Source: Bauldia sp.
Lineage (GTDB): Bacteria; Pseudomonadota; Alphaproteobacteria; Rhizobiales; Kaistiaceae
Assembly (NCBI GenBank): GCA_026126065.1
Contig: JAHCJY010000002.1
Span: 186,001-250,000 of the forward strand
DNA length: 64,000 nt
Reading direction: 5' to 3'
Part shown: positions 28,599 to 48,605 of the stretch, in pieces
How positions within the stretch are numbered: position 1 is the first letter of the stretch
How the letters are laid out: each line of letters begins with the position of its first letter
Notes under the pieces: model-generated
Databases searched by the model: none
Seen by the model: only the letters and a program-made list of their open reading frames with translations
What the model was told of the DNA's origin: nothing
Made by a program: the position numbers and the translations under genes

Positions 28599-28862
28599 CT
28601 ACTCTGCCGACGCTCCGGCGCCCTTCGCCGACGTACCGGCGATGACCACCCAGCGCTTGGTCTTGGAGATCGGCACCGTCTCCTCGATCGAGACGTTGTC
28701 GCCGACCTTCCAGGTGTTCTCGGCGTCATGCGCCTGGTAGTTCTTCGAACGGCGGATGATCTTGGTGAGCACGGGGTGCGCGAAACGGCGCTCCACCTTG
28801 ACCACCACGGTCTTGTCCTGCTTGTCGCTGACGACGACGCCTTGGAGGACGCGCTTCGGCAT
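28599..28862 (-). CDS. rpsQ: Ribosomal protein uS17
   Basis: 87-residue protein [49 protein letters not shown] with the S17 signature [20 protein letters not shown]. Early 16S-binding protein of the 30S body. Its tail [11 protein letters not shown] is a short low-complexity extension. Lies 5 nt after rpmC. Confidence 0.97.
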   Translation of the reverse strand: MPKRVLQGVVVSDKQDKTVVVKVERRFAHPVLTKIIRRSKNYQAHDAENTWKVGDNVSIEETVPISKTKRWVVIAGTSAKGAGASAE

Positions 28863-28867
28863 GGTCT

Positions 28868-29071
28868 CTAGTCCTTCTTCGCGGCGGCGCGATCGGTCGT
28901 CGCCTGCGTCATCAGCCGGGCGATGTCCTTGCGGACCTGGCGCACCCGCGAGGTGTTGTTGAGCTGGCCGCTCGCCTTCTGGAAGCGCAGGTTGAACTGC
29001 TCCTTCTTCAGCGAGGCGAGCTGGTCGGTCCGCTCGTCCGGGGTCATCGACCTGATTTCAGTGGCCTTCAT
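28868..29071 (-). CDS. rpmC: Ribosomal protein uL29
   Basis: 67-residue helical-hairpin protein with [53 protein letters not shown]. It sits at the tunnel exit next to L23 and forms part of the trigger factor/SRP docking area. Lies between rplP (21 nt) and rpsQ (5 nt). Confidence 0.97.
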   Translation of the reverse strand: MKATEIRSMTPDERTDQLASLKKEQFNLRFQKASGQLNNTSRVRQVRKDIARLMTQATTDRAAAKKD

Positions 29072-29092
29072 GGCTGTCTCCGATCCCGCTCG

Positions 29093-29506
29093 TTAGTCCG
29101 GGATGCGCTGTACGAAGCGCGTGATGATCGGCAGCTTCGCCGCACCGAGGCGAAGCGCCTCGCGCGCGGTGTCCTCGGCCACGCCGTCGATCTCGAACAT
29201 GATCCGGCCGGGCTTGACGCGGGCCGCCCAGAACTCCGGGGTGCCCTTGCCCTTGCCCATGCGGACCTCGGTCGGCTTCTTCGAAACCGGCACGTCCGGG
29301 AACACGCGGATCCAGACGCGGCCGGCGCGCTTCATGTGACGGGTGATCGCGCGGCGGGCCGCCTCGATCTGCCGGGCGGTCACCCGCTCCGGCTCCATGG
29401 CCTTGAGACCGAACGCGCCGAAGGAAAGGTCGAACCCACCCTTGGCCACGCCGTGAATCCGGCCCTTGAACTGCTTGCGGAACTTCGTCCGTTTCGGCTG
29501 AAGCAT
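29093..29506 (-). CDS. rplP: Ribosomal protein uL16
   Basis: 137-residue protein with [19 protein letters not shown] and the conserved loop [33 protein letters not shown]...[13 protein letters not shown]. It contacts A-site tRNA and the CCA end. The Arg in the KRAGRV-type loop and the Met in EVRMGKGKG are the family residues. Lies 11 nt after rpsC. Confidence 0.97.
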   Translation of the reverse strand: MLQPKRTKFRKQFKGRIHGVAKGGFDLSFGAFGLKAMEPERVTARQIEAARRAITRHMKRAGRVWIRVFPDVPVSKKPTEVRMGKGKGTPEFWAARVKPGRIMFEIDGVAEDTAREALRLGAAKLPIITRFVQRIPD

Positions 29507-29517
29507 CGGTCCCTACC

Positions 29518-30225
29518 CTACGCGGCGTCCCGGCGGCGACCGCCGGACGACTGCTGGTCGCCCTCGGCCAGCCGACGCTCGGAAGCCATCGGATCGTGTT
29601 CCATGATCTCGCCCTTGAAGATCCAGACCTTGACGCCGCAGGCGCCATAGGCGGTCTTCGCGGTGGCGACACCAAAATCGATGTCGGCGCGGAGCGTGTG
29701 CAGCGGCACGCGGCCCTCGCGATACCATTCCGTGCGGGCGATCTCGGCGCCGCCGAGGCGACCGCCGCAGGTGATCTTGATGCCCTCGGCGCCAAGACGC
29801 ATCGCCGACTGCACGGCGCGCTTCATGGCACGGCGGAACGCCACGCGGCGCTCGAGCTGCTGGGCAATGGACGCGGCGACCAGTGTGGCGTCGAGCTCGG
29901 GCTTGCGCACCTCGACGATGTTGATGTGAACCTCGGAATCGGTGAGCGAGGCCACCTTCTTCCTGAGCTTCTCGATATCCGCGCCCTTCTTGCCGATCAC
30001 GATGCCCGGACGGGCCGAGTGGATGGTGACGCGGGCCTTCTTGTGCGGGCGCTCGATCACGATCTTCGAGACGGCCGCCTGCTTGAGGTCCTCGGAGAGC
30101 GCGGCGCGCACCTTCACGTCCTCGTGGAGGAGCTTGCCGTACTCGCCCTTGCCCGCATACCAGCGCGAGTCCCAGGTGCGGTTGATGCCGAGCCGGAGCC
30201 CGATCGGATTGACCTTCTGACCCAT
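29518..30225 (-). CDS. rpsC: Ribosomal protein uS3
   Basis: 235-residue protein with [24 protein letters not shown], a type II KH domain ([21 protein letters not shown]) and the C-terminal [25 protein letters not shown]. It lines the mRNA entry tunnel and carries helicase activity with S4/S5. The ATG overlaps the rplV stop (TGATG). Confidence 0.97.
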   Translation of the reverse strand: MGQKVNPIGLRLGINRTWDSRWYAGKGEYGKLLHEDVKVRAALSEDLKQAAVSKIVIERPHKKARVTIHSARPGIVIGKKGADIEKLRKKVASLTDSEVHINIVEVRKPELDATLVAASIAQQLERRVAFRRAMKRAVQSAMRLGAEGIKITCGGRLGGAEIARTEWYREGRVPLHTLRADIDFGVATAKTAYGACGVKVWIFKGEIMEHDPMASERRLAEGDQQSSGGRRRDAA

Positions 30226-30605
30226 CAGGCAGCTTCCTCAACTTCGCGCACGACGATGGTCATGTGCGAGAACGGCTTCTGGATACGACCGACACGACCG
30301 CGGCCGCGCGGCGTCCAGCGCTTCATGACCAGCGACTTGCCGACATAAGCCTCGGCAACCACGAGCGAATCGACGTCGAGCGAATGGTTGTTCTCGGCGT
30401 TCGCGATTGCCGACTCCAGCAGCTTCTTGACGAGCCCGGCGGCCCGCTTGCGGCTGAAGGCGAGATCGTTCCGCGCAGTCCCGACCTTCTTGCCCCGGAT
30501 CAGTTCCGCGACGAGGTTCAGCTTCTGCGTGGAGATGCGGGCCGTCCGAAGCACGGCCTGTGCCTCGTTGTCCTTGAGCGAGCGCTCGCGCTTTGGCTTG
30601 CCCAT
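30225..30605 (-). CDS. rplV: Ribosomal protein uL22
   Basis: 126-residue protein; its beta-hairpin ([40 protein letters not shown]) forms part of the peptide exit tunnel constriction. No insertion or deletion is evident in the hairpin tip where macrolide-resistance changes occur. Two bases separate it from rpsS. Confidence 0.97.
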   Translation of the reverse strand: MGKPKRERSLKDNEAQAVLRTARISTQKLNLVAELIRGKKVGTARNDLAFSRKRAAGLVKKLLESAIANAENNHSLDVDSLVVAEAYVGKSLVMKRWTPRGRGRVGRIQKPFSHMTIVVREVEEAA

Positions 30606-30607
30606 CG

Positions 30608-30886
30608 CTACTTCCTCTTCGCCTTCTTGTCGGCCGTATGGCCGTAGTAGGTCCGCGTCGGCGCGAACTCGCCGAACTTGTGGCCCACCATGTCCTCGTT
30701 CACCGCTACCGGCACATGCTTGTTGCCGTTGTGGACGCCGAAGGTGAGGCCGACGAACTGCGGCAGGATCGTGGAGCGGCGGCTCCAGATCTTGATGACT
30801 TCGCTACGGCCCGACGAACGCGACTTCTCAGCCTTGCGGAGGAGATAGCCGTCGACGAAGGGGCCTTTCCAGACAGAACGGGTCAC
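30608..30886 (-). CDS. rpsS: Ribosomal protein uS19
   Basis: 92-residue head protein: [52 protein letters not shown] and [21 protein letters not shown]. It contacts A-site tRNA and forms bridge B1a. Lies 11 nt after rplB. Confidence 0.97.
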   Translation of the reverse strand: MTRSVWKGPFVDGYLLRKAEKSRSSGRSEVIKIWSRRSTILPQFVGLTFGVHNGNKHVPVAVNEDMVGHKFGEFAPTRTYYGHTADKKAKRK

Positions 30887-30897
30887 GCCGGGATCCT

Positions 30898-31731
30898 CTA
30901 CTTCTTCCGAATGTGGCGGCTACGGACGATCAACTTGTCCGTCGACTTGTTGCTGCGGGTCTTCTTGCCCTTGGTCGGCTTGCCCCACGGGGTGACCGGA
31001 TGGCGGCCGCCCGAGGTCTTGCCTTCGCCGCCACCGTGCGGATGGTCGACCGGGTTCATCGCGACGCCGCGGACGCTCGGACGCCAGCCCAGCCAGCGCT
31101 GCCGACCGGCCTTGCCGATGACGCGATTGGAATGGTCCGGGTTCGAGACGGCGCCGACGGTCGCGAAGCAGTTCTGGTTCACCAGACGCTGTTCGCCCGA
31201 GTTCATTTTCAGGATGGCATTGCCCTGGTCGCGGCCGACATACTGTGCGTATGCGCCGGCGGCCCGGGCAAGCTGCGCGCCCTTGCCAGGCTTGAGCTCG
31301 ATGTTGTGCACGATCGTGCCGACCGGCATGGCCGCCAGCGGCATCGCATTGCCGACCTTCACGTCCGCCGACTTGGCCGAGACGATCTTGTCGCCGATCG
31401 CCAGGCGCTGCGGCGCCACGATGTAGGCGAGCTGGCCGTCCTCGTACTTCACCAGCGCGATGAACGACGAACGGTTCGGATCGTATTCGAGCCGCTCGAC
31501 CACAGCGACCATGTCGAGCTTCTGGCGCTTGAAGTCGACGATGCGGTAGGTGCGCTTGTGCCCGCCGCCACGCCGGCGCGCCGTCAGGCGGCCATGATTG
31601 TTGCGACCGCCGGTGCCCGTCTTGCCGACGGTGAGCGTCTTGACCGGGCCGCCCTTGTGGAGCCCCTCGCGCGACACCGTCACCAGCTGGCGCTGGCTCG
31701 GAGTCGTCGGCTTGTATGTCTTGAGTGCCAT
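30898..31731 (-). CDS. rplB: Ribosomal protein uL2
   Basis: 277-residue protein essential for subunit joining and peptidyl transferase structure. Motifs: [21 protein letters not shown] near the N-terminus and [42 protein letters not shown] with the conserved His of [11 protein letters not shown] at the peptidyl transferase side. Lies 16 nt after rplW. Confidence 0.97.
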   Translation of the reverse strand: MALKTYKPTTPSQRQLVTVSREGLHKGGPVKTLTVGKTGTGGRNNHGRLTARRRGGGHKRTYRIVDFKRQKLDMVAVVERLEYDPNRSSFIALVKYEDGQLAYIVAPQRLAIGDKIVSAKSADVKVGNAMPLAAMPVGTIVHNIELKPGKGAQLARAAGAYAQYVGRDQGNAILKMNSGEQRLVNQNCFATVGAVSNPDHSNRVIGKAGRQRWLGWRPSVRGVAMNPVDHPHGGGEGKTSGGRHPVTPWGKPTKGKKTRSNKSTDKLIVRSRHIRKK

Positions 31732-31747
31732 CGTTCTGCCCCTGCCC

Positions 31748-32041
31748 TCAGAGACCGGTCGTCACGTCGATCGACTGACCGGCCGCAAGCGTGACGATCG
31801 CGCGCTTGATGTCGGACTGCCGGCCGAGATGGCCGCGGAACCGCTTGAGCTTGCCTTTGCGGTTGAGCGTGTTGACGGCCGTCACCTTCACCTCGAAGAG
31901 CGCCTCGACCGCCGCCTTGATCTGCGGCTTGGTGGCGTCCCTGGCGACGTTGAAGACGACCTTGTCCTGCTCCGAAGCCATCGTCGATTTCTCGGTGATG
32001 GCCGGGCTGCGGATGATGTCGTAGTGGCTCTGCTTGGTCAC
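31748..32041 (-). CDS. rplW: Ribosomal protein uL23
   Basis: 97-residue tunnel-exit protein that docks SRP and trigger factor. Motifs [14 protein letters not shown] and [44 protein letters not shown] start with a 4-nt overlap (GTGA) on the rplD stop. The acidic docking residue expected in the loop (E/V-A/E near EALFEV) is retained. Confidence 0.97.
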   Translation of the reverse strand: MTKQSHYDIIRSPAITEKSTMASEQDKVVFNVARDATKPQIKAAVEALFEVKVTAVNTLNRKGKLKRFRGHLGRQSDIKRAIVTLAAGQSIDVTTGL

Positions 32042-32658
32042 TTCAGCCGCTCCTGGAGCGCGGTGACGGCATCCCGTGTCAGCACCAGCTTATGCCGGCG
32101 CAGGATGTCGTAGACGTTGATGCCCTGGATCGGCAGCACGTCGATATTGGCGATGTTCCGCGCCGCGAGCGCGAAGCCGCCATCGATCGTGTCACCGCCG
32201 ATGAGAAGCGCGTTCGACAGGCCGAGCTTTTCGAAGCGCGCCTTGAGCGCCTTCGTCTTCGGCTCGGCTACCGAAAGCACGTCGACCACGATCAGGCCGT
32301 CTTCCTTGGCCTTGGCCGAGAGCGCGTGCTTGAGCGCCAGCGCCCGCACCTTCTTCGGCAGGTCATGGGCATGGCTGCGGACCACCGGGCCGAACGCCTT
32401 GCCACCACCGCGGAACTGCGGAGCCGACTTGGCGCCGTGGCGCGCCTGGCCGGTGCCCTTCTGCTTGTATGCCTTCGCCTTCGTGCGGTTGATCTCGCCG
32501 CGCGTCTTGGTCTTGTGCGTGCCCGCCTGCCGCTTGGACAGCTGGTAGCGCACCATGCGCTGCAGGATGTCGGCGCGGGGCTCGAGCCCGAAGATCTCGT
32601 CGGCGATCTCGATCGATCCGGCCGCTTCGCCGTCGAGCGTCTGTACCTTGATGTCCAT
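32038..32658 (-). CDS. rplD: Ribosomal protein uL4
   Basis: 206-residue protein starting [24 protein letters not shown], with the tunnel loop [42 protein letters not shown]. In E. coli, L4 autoregulates the S10 operon; no S10-leader homologue is identified here. The ATG overlaps the rplC stop by one base (TGATG), so the alternative GTG three bases upstream is not needed. Confidence 0.97.
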   Translation of the reverse strand: MDIKVQTLDGEAAGSIEIADEIFGLEPRADILQRMVRYQLSKRQAGTHKTKTRGEINRTKAKAYKQKGTGQARHGAKSAPQFRGGGKAFGPVVRSHAHDLPKKVRALALKHALSAKAKEDGLIVVDVLSVAEPKTKALKARFEKLGLSNALLIGGDTIDGGFALAARNIANIDVLPIQGINVYDILRRHKLVLTRDAVTALQERLK

Positions 32659-33386
32659 CACGCGGTCTCCCCTTCGGCCGCCGGAGCAGCCGCGGCCGGA
32701 GCCGCATCGCCGCGCTTGCGGAAGGCACCCGGAACCGGCGCCTCGCCAGGCAGGGCGCGCTTCACCGCGTCGCGGACGAGAATCCAGCCGCCCTTGGCGC
32801 CCGGCACCGCGCCCTCGACCATGATCAGGCCGCGGTCGACGTCCGTCCGGACGACCTTGAGGTTCTGGGTGGTGACGCGGTCATTGCCGAGATGACCGGC
32901 CATCTTCTTGTTCTTGAAGACCTTGCCCGGATCCTGGCGCTGACCGGTCGAACCGTGGGTACGGTGCGACACCGAGTTGCCGTGCGTCGCGCGGCCACCA
33001 CGGAAATGGTGGCGCTTGATGACGCCGGCGAAGCCCTTGCCAATCGTGGTGCCGGTGACGTCAACGAACTGGCCGACGACGAAGTGGTCCGCCGTCAGTT
33101 CCGCGCCGACCTCGATCATCGCGTCCTCGGAAACCCGGAACTCGACGACCTGACGCTTCGGCTCGACCTGCGCCACGGCGAAGTGGCCGCGCAGCGCCTT
33201 GGGCGTGTTCTTGACCTTGGCAAGGCCCGCACCGAGCTGGAGCGCGGTGTAGCCGTTCTTCTCGGCCGTGCGCTGTGCAACGACCTGGCAATTGTCGAGC
33301 CTGAGCACGGTGACCGGGATCTGTTCCCCCGCCTCCGAGTAGACCCGGGTCATGCCGACCTTCTGGGTGATGACGCCTGAGCGCAT
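32658..33386 (-). CDS. rplC: Ribosomal protein uL3
   Basis: 242-residue protein starting [28 protein letters not shown], with the central [49 protein letters not shown] that reaches the peptidyl transferase centre. The C-terminal ~30 residues ([30 protein letters not shown]) are an Ala/Pro-rich tail not found in E. coli L3. An upstream in-frame extension is rejected. Lies 16 nt after rpsJ. Confidence 0.97.
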   Translation of the reverse strand: MRSGVITQKVGMTRVYSEAGEQIPVTVLRLDNCQVVAQRTAEKNGYTALQLGAGLAKVKNTPKALRGHFAVAQVEPKRQVVEFRVSEDAMIEVGAELTADHFVVGQFVDVTGTTIGKGFAGVIKRHHFRGGRATHGNSVSHRTHGSTGQRQDPGKVFKNKKMAGHLGNDRVTTQNLKVVRTDVDRGLIMVEGAVPGAKGGWILVRDAVKRALPGEAPVPGAFRKRGDAAPAAAAPAAEGETA

Positions 33387-33402
33387 TGTTCTGTCCGCCG
33401 GC

Positions 33403-33711
33403 CTAGAGCTTGATCTCGACGTCGACACCCGCCGCAAGGTCGAGCTTCATCAGCGCGTCCACGGTCTGCGGGGTGGGGTCGACGATATCGAGAAGCCGCT
33501 TGTGAGTGCGCATCTCGAACTGCTCGCGGCTCTTCTTGTCGACGTGCGGCGAGCGGTTCACGGTGAACTTCTCGATACGGGTCGGAAGCGGGATCGGGCC
33601 GCGCACGCGCGCCCCGGTACGCTTCGCCGTCGAGACGATCTCACGGGTCGAGGAATCGAGAACCCGGTGGTCGAAGGCTTTGAGCCGGATTCTGATGTTC
33701 TGGCCGTTCAT
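33403..33711 (-). CDS. rpsJ: Ribosomal protein uS10 (NusE)
   Basis: 102-residue protein [73 protein letters not shown], matching S10 throughout. It works in the 30S head and, as NusE, in antitermination and in coupling through NusG. First gene of the S10 operon, 72 nt after tuf with an intervening hairpin. Confidence 0.97.
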   Translation of the reverse strand: MNGQNIRIRLKAFDHRVLDSSTREIVSTAKRTGARVRGPIPLPTRIEKFTVNRSPHVDKKSREQFEMRTHKRLLDIVDPTPQTVDALMKLDLAAGVDVEIKL

Positions 33712-33739
33712 AGTGCTTTTCCCAGATCGTCTGTCGAAC

Positions 33740-33761
33740 GGAGGGGCGAAATCGCCCCTCC
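33740..33761. promoter_or_regulatory. Hairpin in the tuf-rpsJ spacer
   Basis: Perfect 9-bp inverted repeat GGAGGGGCG / CGCCCCTCC with a 4-nt loop, in the 72-nt gap between tuf and rpsJ. There is no T-tract on the transcribed (minus) strand, so it is more likely a stability or processing element than a terminator. Confidence 0.5.
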
Positions 33762-33783
33762 ACCGTATCGATGATGCCCGGTG

Positions 33784-34974
33784 CTACTTGATGATCGAGG
33801 TAACAACGCCCGAACCAACGGTTCGGCCGCCCTCGCGGATAGCGAACCGGAGACGCTCCTCCATGGCGATCGGAGCGATGAGCTCGATCGTCATTTTGAT
33901 GTTGTCGCCGGGCATGACCATCTCGGTGCCCTCGGGAAGCTGCACCACGCCAGTCACGTCCGTCGTCCGGAAGTAGAACTGCGGACGGTAGTTGGTGAAG
34001 AACGGCGTGTGACGGCCACCCTCTTCCTTGGTGAGGATGTAGGCCTCAGCAGTGAAGTTGGTGTGCGGGGTGATCGTGCCCGGCTTGGCCAGAACCTGGC
34101 CGCGCTCGACGCCCTCGCGGTCAACGCCGCGGAGCAGCGCGCCAATGTTGTCGCCCGCCTGGCCCTGGTCGAGCAGCTTGCGGAACATCTCGACGCCGGT
34201 CACGACGGTCTTCACGGTGGCGCGGATGCCGACGATCTCGACTTCCTCGCCAACCTTGACGATTCCGCGCTCGACGCGGCCGGTAACGACGGTGCCGCGG
34301 CCGGAGATCGAGAACACGTCTTCGATCGGCATCAGGAAGGGCTTGTCGACCGGACGCTCCGGGGTCGGGATGTAGGCGTCGACTTCGCGCATCAGCTCGA
34401 GGATGGCGTCATGGCCGATCGCCGGATCCTTGTTCTCGAGGGCAGCAAGTGCCGAGCCCTTGACGAACGGGATCTTGTCGCCCGGGAAGCCGTACTTGGT
34501 CAGGAGCTCGCGAACCTCGAGCTCCACGAGCTCGAGCAGCTCCGGATCGTCGACCATGTCGACCTTGTTGAGGAACACGACGAGAGCCGGGACGCCGACA
34601 TTGTAGGCGAGCAGGATGTGCTCGCGGGTCTGCGGCATCGGGCCGTCAGCGGCCGACACGACCAGGATCGCGCCGTCCATCTGCGCGGCGCCCGTGATCA
34701 TGTTCTTCACATAATCGGCGTGGCCGGGGCAGTCGACGTGGGCGTAGTGCCGGTTCTGCGTCTCGTACTCGACATGCGCCGTGTTGATCGTGATGCCGCG
34801 CGCCTTCTCCTCGGGCGCCGAGTCGATGTCGGCATACGACTTGAAGGTAGCCCCGCCGGTTTCCGCCAGGACCTTGGTGATGGCAGCCGTCAGCGACGTC
34901 TTGCCATGGTCCACGTGACCGATCGTGCCGATGTTTACGTGCGGCTTGTTGCGCTCGAACTTTGCTTTAGCCAT
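33784..34974 (-). CDS. tuf: Elongation factor Tu
   Basis: 396-residue GTPase that delivers aminoacyl-tRNA. Motifs: G1 GHVDHGKT, switch [39 protein letters not shown]4 NKVD, and domain 2 ([18 protein letters not shown]). The ATG at 34974 begins [23 protein letters not shown]. It is the only full tuf gene visible; the usual second locus near tRNA-Trp holds other genes in this window. 40 nt after fusA. Confidence 0.97.
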   Translation of the reverse strand: MAKAKFERNKPHVNIGTIGHVDHGKTSLTAAITKVLAETGGATFKSYADIDSAPEEKARGITINTAHVEYETQNRHYAHVDCPGHADYVKNMITGAAQMDGAILVVSAADGPMPQTREHILLAYNVGVPALVVFLNKVDMVDDPELLELVELEVRELLTKYGFPGDKIPFVKGSALAALENKDPAIGHDAILELMREVDAYIPTPERPVDKPFLMPIEDVFSISGRGTVVTGRVERGIVKVGEEVEIVGIRATVKTVVTGVEMFRKLLDQGQAGDNIGALLRGVDREGVERGQVLAKPGTITPHTNFTAEAYILTKEEGGRHTPFFTNYRPQFYFRTTDVTGVVQLPEGTEMVMPGDNIKMTIELIAPIAMEERLRFAIREGGRTVGSGVVTSIIK

Positions 34975-35014
34975 TGGGGCTCTCCGTCTCTCGTTTTCCT
35001 GGGTGTCGACCGGA

Positions 35015-37102
35015 TCAGGCGAACTTCGCCTGGATGTCCTGGGCAACCGCCTGGGGAACCTGCTCGTAGTGGTCGAACTGCATGGTGTAGGACGCGCGGC
35101 CCTGGCTCATGGATCGCAGCGTGTTGACGTAGCCGAACATGTTGGCCAGGGGCACGAACGCCGTGACGATGTTGGCGTTGCCGCGCATGTCCTGGCCCTG
35201 GATCTGGCCGCGACGCGAATTGAGGTCGCCGATCACCGAGCCGACATAGTCGTCCGGCGAGGTGACTTCGACCTTCATGATCGGCTCGAGGAGCTTCGGC
35301 GCCGCCTTCTGGACGGCCTCGCGGAACGCAGCCCGCCCCGCGATCTCGAAGGCGAGCACGCTCGAGTCCACGTCATGGTAGGCGCCGTCGATCAGCGATG
35401 CCTTGACGTCCAGCAGCGGGAAGCCGGCGATGACACCGCCCGGCAGGACGCTGGCAATGCCCTTCTCGACGCCCGGCACGTATTCCTTCGGAACCGCGCC
35501 ACCGATGATCTTCGACTCGAAGGTGAAACCCTTCCCCTTCTCGTTCGGCTCGATCACGATCTTGACGCGGGCGAACTGGCCCGACCCACCCGACTGCTTC
35601 TTGTGGGTGTAATCGACCTCGGCGCTCCGGGTGATCGTCTCGCGGTATGCGACCTGCGGGGCACCGACATTGACCTTGATGAGGTACGGCGCGCGCCGAA
35701 GGATGTCGATCTTGATGTCGAGGTGGAGTTCGCCCATCCCCTTGATGATCGTCTGGCCCGACTCCTGGTCGGTCGACACGCTGAAGGACGGATCCTCCGA
35801 GGCGAGCTTCTGGAGCGCGACGGCGAGCTTTTCCTGCTCGCCCTTCGACGCCGCCTCGACGGCCATCTCGATGACCGGAACCGGGAATTCCATCTTCTCG
35901 AGGATGATGGGCTTGTTCGGGTCGCACAGCGTGTCGCCCGTCCGCGTGTCCTTGAGGCCCACGAACGCCACGATGTCGCCGGCGTAGGCTTCCTCGATCT
36001 CGATGCGCTCGCTCGCCTGCATCTGAACCATGCGGCCGATACGCTCGCTCTTGTCCTTGGTCGAGTTGAGCAGCGTCATGCCCTTGGTAACCACGCCGGA
36101 ATAGATGCGGGCGAAGGTCAGGATGCCGTACTTGTCCTCGAGGATCTTGAAGGCGAGCATCGAGAGCGGCTCGGCGTCGGACGAGTGCCGCACCATCTCG
36201 GTGCCCTTGTCCGGGTCGATGCCCTTGGTCGGCGGCACGTCGAGCGGCGACGGCAGGTAGTCCACCACCGCATCGAGGAGCGTCTGCACGCCCTTGTTCT
36301 TGAAGGCCGAACCGGCCAGCACCGGGAACCAGGCGGCGTTGAGAACGGCCTTGCGGATGCAGGCCTTCAGCGTCGCCTCGCTCGGCGTCTTGCCGTTGAG
36401 GTAGTCCTCGAGCGCCGTCTCATCGAGTTCGACGGCCGCCTCGATAAGGGCGAAGCGCGCGGCTTCGGCCTCGGCCTGCATGTCGGCCGGAATGTCCTCG
36501 TCATGGAACTTGGCGCCGAGGGTCTCGTCCTCCCATACGACCGCCTTCATGCGGACGAGGTCGACGATGCCCTTGAAGTTGTTCTCGGAGCCGATCGGCA
36601 GCTGGATCGGAACGGCGCGGGCGCCAAGACGAGTCTTGATGTCGTCGAGGCAGCGCTGGAACGAGGCGCCCGTCTTGTCCATCTTGTTGCAGAAGACGAT
36701 GCGCGGGACGCGATACTTGTCGCCCTGGCGCCAGACGGTCTCGGTCTGCGGCTCGACGCCCTGGTTGGAGTCGAGCACGCATACCGCGCCGTCGAGTACG
36801 CGCAGCGAACGCTCGACCTCAATGGTGAAGTCGACGTGGCCGGGCGTGTCGATGACGTTCAGGCGGTGCCTGTTGCCGTCGCGCTCCCAATACGTCGTGA
36901 TCGCGGCCGACGTGATCGTAATGCCGCGCTCCTGCTCCTGCTCCATGTAATCGGTCGTGGCTGCACCATCGTGCACCTCGCCGATCTTATGGATCTTGCC
37001 GGTGTAATAGAGGATCCGCTCGGTCGTCGTCGTCTTGCCCGCATCGATGTGGGCCATGATGCCGAAGTTGCGGTAGTCCTCGATTTTGTCCTGGCGCGCC
37101 AT
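35015..37102 (-). CDS. fusA: Elongation factor G
   Basis: 695-residue translocase GTPase. G1 [19 protein letters not shown], switch region [26 protein letters not shown]4 NKMDKTGA; domain [22 protein letters not shown] and C-terminal domain [20 protein letters not shown] end. Single canonical EF-G in the str operon order rpsL-rpsG-fusA-tuf. Lies 11 nt after rpsG. Confidence 0.97.
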   Translation of the reverse strand: MARQDKIEDYRNFGIMAHIDAGKTTTTERILYYTGKIHKIGEVHDGAATTDYMEQEQERGITITSAAITTYWERDGNRHRLNVIDTPGHVDFTIEVERSLRVLDGAVCVLDSNQGVEPQTETVWRQGDKYRVPRIVFCNKMDKTGASFQRCLDDIKTRLGARAVPIQLPIGSENNFKGIVDLVRMKAVVWEDETLGAKFHDEDIPADMQAEAEAARFALIEAAVELDETALEDYLNGKTPSEATLKACIRKAVLNAAWFPVLAGSAFKNKGVQTLLDAVVDYLPSPLDVPPTKGIDPDKGTEMVRHSSDAEPLSMLAFKILEDKYGILTFARIYSGVVTKGMTLLNSTKDKSERIGRMVQMQASERIEIEEAYAGDIVAFVGLKDTRTGDTLCDPNKPIILEKMEFPVPVIEMAVEAASKGEQEKLAVALQKLASEDPSFSVSTDQESGQTIIKGMGELHLDIKIDILRRAPYLIKVNVGAPQVAYRETITRSAEVDYTHKKQSGGSGQFARVKIVIEPNEKGKGFTFESKIIGGAVPKEYVPGVEKGIASVLPGGVIAGFPLLDVKASLIDGAYHDVDSSVLAFEIAGRAAFREAVQKAAPKLLEPIMKVEVTSPDDYVGSVIGDLNSRRGQIQGQDMRGNANIVTAFVPLANMFGYVNTLRSMSQGRASYTMQFDHYEQVPQAVAQDIQAKFA

Positions 37103-37113
37103 AATCGGAATTC

Positions 37114-37973
<860 letters not shown>

Positions 37974-38205
37974 CCTCGCCCTTCCCGGCTCTTCTCTCCG
38001 TCGCCGGAACATCCGGACGACGCGTCAAAAACATCAAGCGCCACACCGTTGCCGGGGGCGCTTCGAAACAGCAGAGGATCACGGCAGGGCCGCGATCATG
38101 CGATTCTCGAGTTCGCGTTTGTGGTTCGTCAGCGTTTAGGCTTCGTCGTTCAGCGGCGTGGCGCCGCGGAAACATGAAGGCCTACAGCCTGTCGAAAGTT
38201 CGCGG

Positions 38206-38234
38206 AAACTACTGATGCGGACCCCCGGGGTCAA
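38206..38234 (-). promoter_or_regulatory. Candidate promoter of the str operon
   Basis: Minus-strand TTGACC (38234-38229), 17-nt spacer and TAGTTT (38211-38206). It would give a leader of roughly 225 nt before rpsL. The 596-nt gap 37974-38569 contains no convincing gene; a small GGGG/CCCC stem overlaps the -35 area. Some promoter is needed because the rpoC terminator and two genes separate rpsL from rpoC. Confidence 0.45.
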
Positions 38235-38569
38235 TCCCCATCAGGTCCGAATTTTGCTGGTTTCCAATGACAACCGCAGGCGTTGGAGGCGTCCGCGCTC
38301 GTCGGCCCCGGATGTGGGGCTTCCGCTCCGGAGAGTCCAGCGCTCGTTCCGCCTGGCGGCGATCCAGAGTGTCGCAGCAGGCCCGTCAGACAGTACCGCG
38401 AAGGCAGAATCGGTCAGCCGCTAGTTTCGGCCGGCCGCGACGGACGCACATCGTTCTCCGTGGCGACGGCATCCGCAGCGCCGCGGGACGTCCCGGGACG
38501 CCCCTCACGAGGTCGCGCGCCTGTCGATTCGGCGGCCATGGCATGCCGTCTTGACGCCGGAAGTGCGAC

Positions 38570-38785
38570 TCAGTCCTCCGCCGGCTCGCCAAATCCCTCT
38601 TCGCTGCTCTGCGGCAGCTTCTGACGTTCGTCCGGCGGAACGTCGCCATCGGTGTCGTCGCCAAGGTCCGGCCTCGGCACCGTGTTGGGCTGGGGCGTCT
38701 CGCCCGGTTCGTCTGCGAGCGGCTGGGCCGGACCGAAATGCGTGCCGGGCAAGCCGTCCTTGTTCCTGGTCTTGGCGTCGGGCAT
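38570..38785 (-). CDS. Small acidic hydrophilic protein, unknown function
   Basis: 71 residues, MPDAKTRNKDGLPGTHFGPAQPLADEPGETPQ..., rich in Asp, Glu, Pro and Gly and lacking hydrophobic core or cysteines, so probably disordered. A strong ribosome binding site (GGAGG about 8 nt before the ATG at 38785) decides the start and argues that it is translated. It lies between the phytase-like gene and the str operon leader. No family recognised. Confidence 0.6.
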   Translation of the reverse strand: MPDAKTRNKDGLPGTHFGPAQPLADEPGETPQPNTVPRPDLGDDTDGDVPPDERQKLPQSSEEGFGEPAED

Positions 38786-38850
38786 CTGTGATTCCTCCGG
38801 ACGGCGCTGCAGATTCAACGCCCCGCCCGGCAGACGGTTGCCAGGATGGC

Positions 38851-38883
38851 AAAGGCGGGGGGGCGCATGAGCGCGCCCCCGCC
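38851..38883 (-). terminator. Terminator-like hairpin after the phytase-like gene
   Basis: GC-rich inverted repeat GGCGGGGG / CCCCCGCC, reading on the minus strand into a short TTT run. It lies 8 nt past the stop of the phytase-like gene. The T-run is short, so termination may be partial. Confidence 0.5.
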
Positions 38884-38890
38884 AACGCGC

Positions 38891-39970
38891 CTAGTCGATC
38901 GTGAAGACGACGAACTGGGTGAACTGGGTCTGGTTGAAGTTGTTGTCGGACGCGATCACGAGCGTCGCCCGGCCGGCGATCTCCGGCCCGAACGTCATCG
39001 CTTCGACGTTGTCGATGTCGAGGCCGAAATCGCCTTCGCCAATGGTCAGGAGCAGCGTCTTGGACATCAGGATGGCGTCAACCGCCGCGGTCGCCTGTCC
39101 TGCCACATCGGTCGCGCCATCGGTCGAGGCGACGTAGAGCCGGATCTCGTTGCCGATACCAAGGGCAAAGGAGCGCTCCATGACAAGGAACGTACCGTCA
39201 TCCAGGACCATGATCTCGGAGATGCCGTTGTCGTTGTAGAACGGCTCGACCGTCGCGGCGGTGAAGATCGGATCCGTGAGGTAGAGGTACTCCGCGATCG
39301 GGGCGCCCGTGGCGAGGTCGAAGCTGATGAAGCGCGAGCGGCTGCCAGCTTCGAGCGTCGCACGAAGGCCGTCCTGTGCCAGGGCGTTCTCCGTTGCGGC
39401 CCAGAGCGTGGCGCCGTCCGCAGAGATCGCCAGGCCCTCGAAGGCGAGGTTGCTGTAGATGCCCGCCGCACCGCCCTCGACGGGCAGGTAGTGGGCCGGC
39501 AGGTCGAACGCCCGGACGAACGCGCCCTCGACGGTCGCTTCGAAGATGCCGGGGTTGTTCTGTTCGTCGCGCTCGCTCGACCAGTAGAGCGTGTTGTGGG
39601 CCGCATCGAAGCGGATGCCCTCGCCGTCGAGACCGTTGCGCGGCAGGACGACGCCGTCTGCGCCCTCGATTTCCACCGTGCTCACGATATCGAGCTGGTG
39701 CACACCCGCCTCGTCGATGGCCAGACGAAGCGTATAGAAGCGCGCCGGACCACGATCGCCACGGTCGTCGGAGATCGCGTGGAAGAGCCCGGTCGCGGGG
39801 TCGAAGTCGAGCCCCGAAATGCCGCCGAACTCAACTCCGTTGAGCAGGAGTCCCGTCGGCTGCCTGTACTCGCCAACGAACTGGAGAGTGGTGATCTGTG
39901 CCTGGGCCGCAGCAAGGGCCGCCACCTGGACGGACGCCGCAAGGGCCACGATCGTGAAACCGGTCTTCAT
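38891..39970 (-). CDS. Secreted esterase-like phytase-family protein
   Basis: 359-residue exported protein with a signal peptide (MKTGFTIVALAASVQVAALAAAQAQ). The mature part has the repeated beta-propeller-like blocks of the esterase-like activity of phytase family: GGISGLDFDPATGLFHAISDDRGDRGPARFY, GLDGEGIRFDAAHNTLYWSSERD, NLAFEGLAISADGATLWAATEN, and NNGISEIMVLDDGTFLVMERSF. These are typical acidic/glycine turn motifs. Enzymatic activity in the family is poorly defined. It sits between rpoC and rpsL, an unusual place, with terminators on both sides. Confidence 0.85.
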   Translation of the reverse strand: MKTGFTIVALAASVQVAALAAAQAQITTLQFVGEYRQPTGLLLNGVEFGGISGLDFDPATGLFHAISDDRGDRGPARFYTLRLAIDEAGVHQLDIVSTVEIEGADGVVLPRNGLDGEGIRFDAAHNTLYWSSERDEQNNPGIFEATVEGAFVRAFDLPAHYLPVEGGAAGIYSNLAFEGLAISADGATLWAATENALAQDGLRATLEAGSRSRFISFDLATGAPIAEYLYLTDPIFTAATVEPFYNDNGISEIMVLDDGTFLVMERSFALGIGNEIRLYVASTDGATDVAGQATAAVDAILMSKTLLLTIGEGDFGLDIDNVEAMTFGPEIAGRATLVIASDNNFNQTQFTQFVVFTID

Positions 39971-40116
39971 GGGATTCTCCGCTGGAATGTGAGCGGAGAC
40001 CAGTAGCGGCGGCGCGTGACGCGCCGTTTTCCACGCCGTGTCAGTTGCACGGCAGGTCGGTGACGACGGAAGCGGGACTCCCGGTCCGGGCGCGCACTAC
40101 GGCAACGGCAGTGCCT

Positions 40117-40150
40117 CAAAGAAGAAGGGCCGCGGATTGCTCCGCGGCCC
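40117..40150 (-). terminator. Rho-independent terminator after rpoC
   Basis: Perfect 10-bp stem GGGCCGCGGA / TCCGCGGCCC with a 4-nt loop, followed on the minus strand by TTCTTCTTTG. It lies 27 nt past the rpoC stop and separates the rpoBC unit from downstream genes. Confidence 0.8.
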
Positions 40151-40177
40151 TTTCTCGATCTCGTAAAGGCCCCTCGC

Positions 40178-44365
<4,188 letters not shown>

Positions 44366-44471
44366 CGGCAGCAGTCTCCTCCGACGCCGACGAAGGCGGA
44401 GAGCAGCATCGCTCCCCGCCCGTCAGGACGCCGTGCAATCATTGTGAAACGGGACGCCACGGGGCGAGCCG

Positions 44472-48605
<4,134 letters not shown>

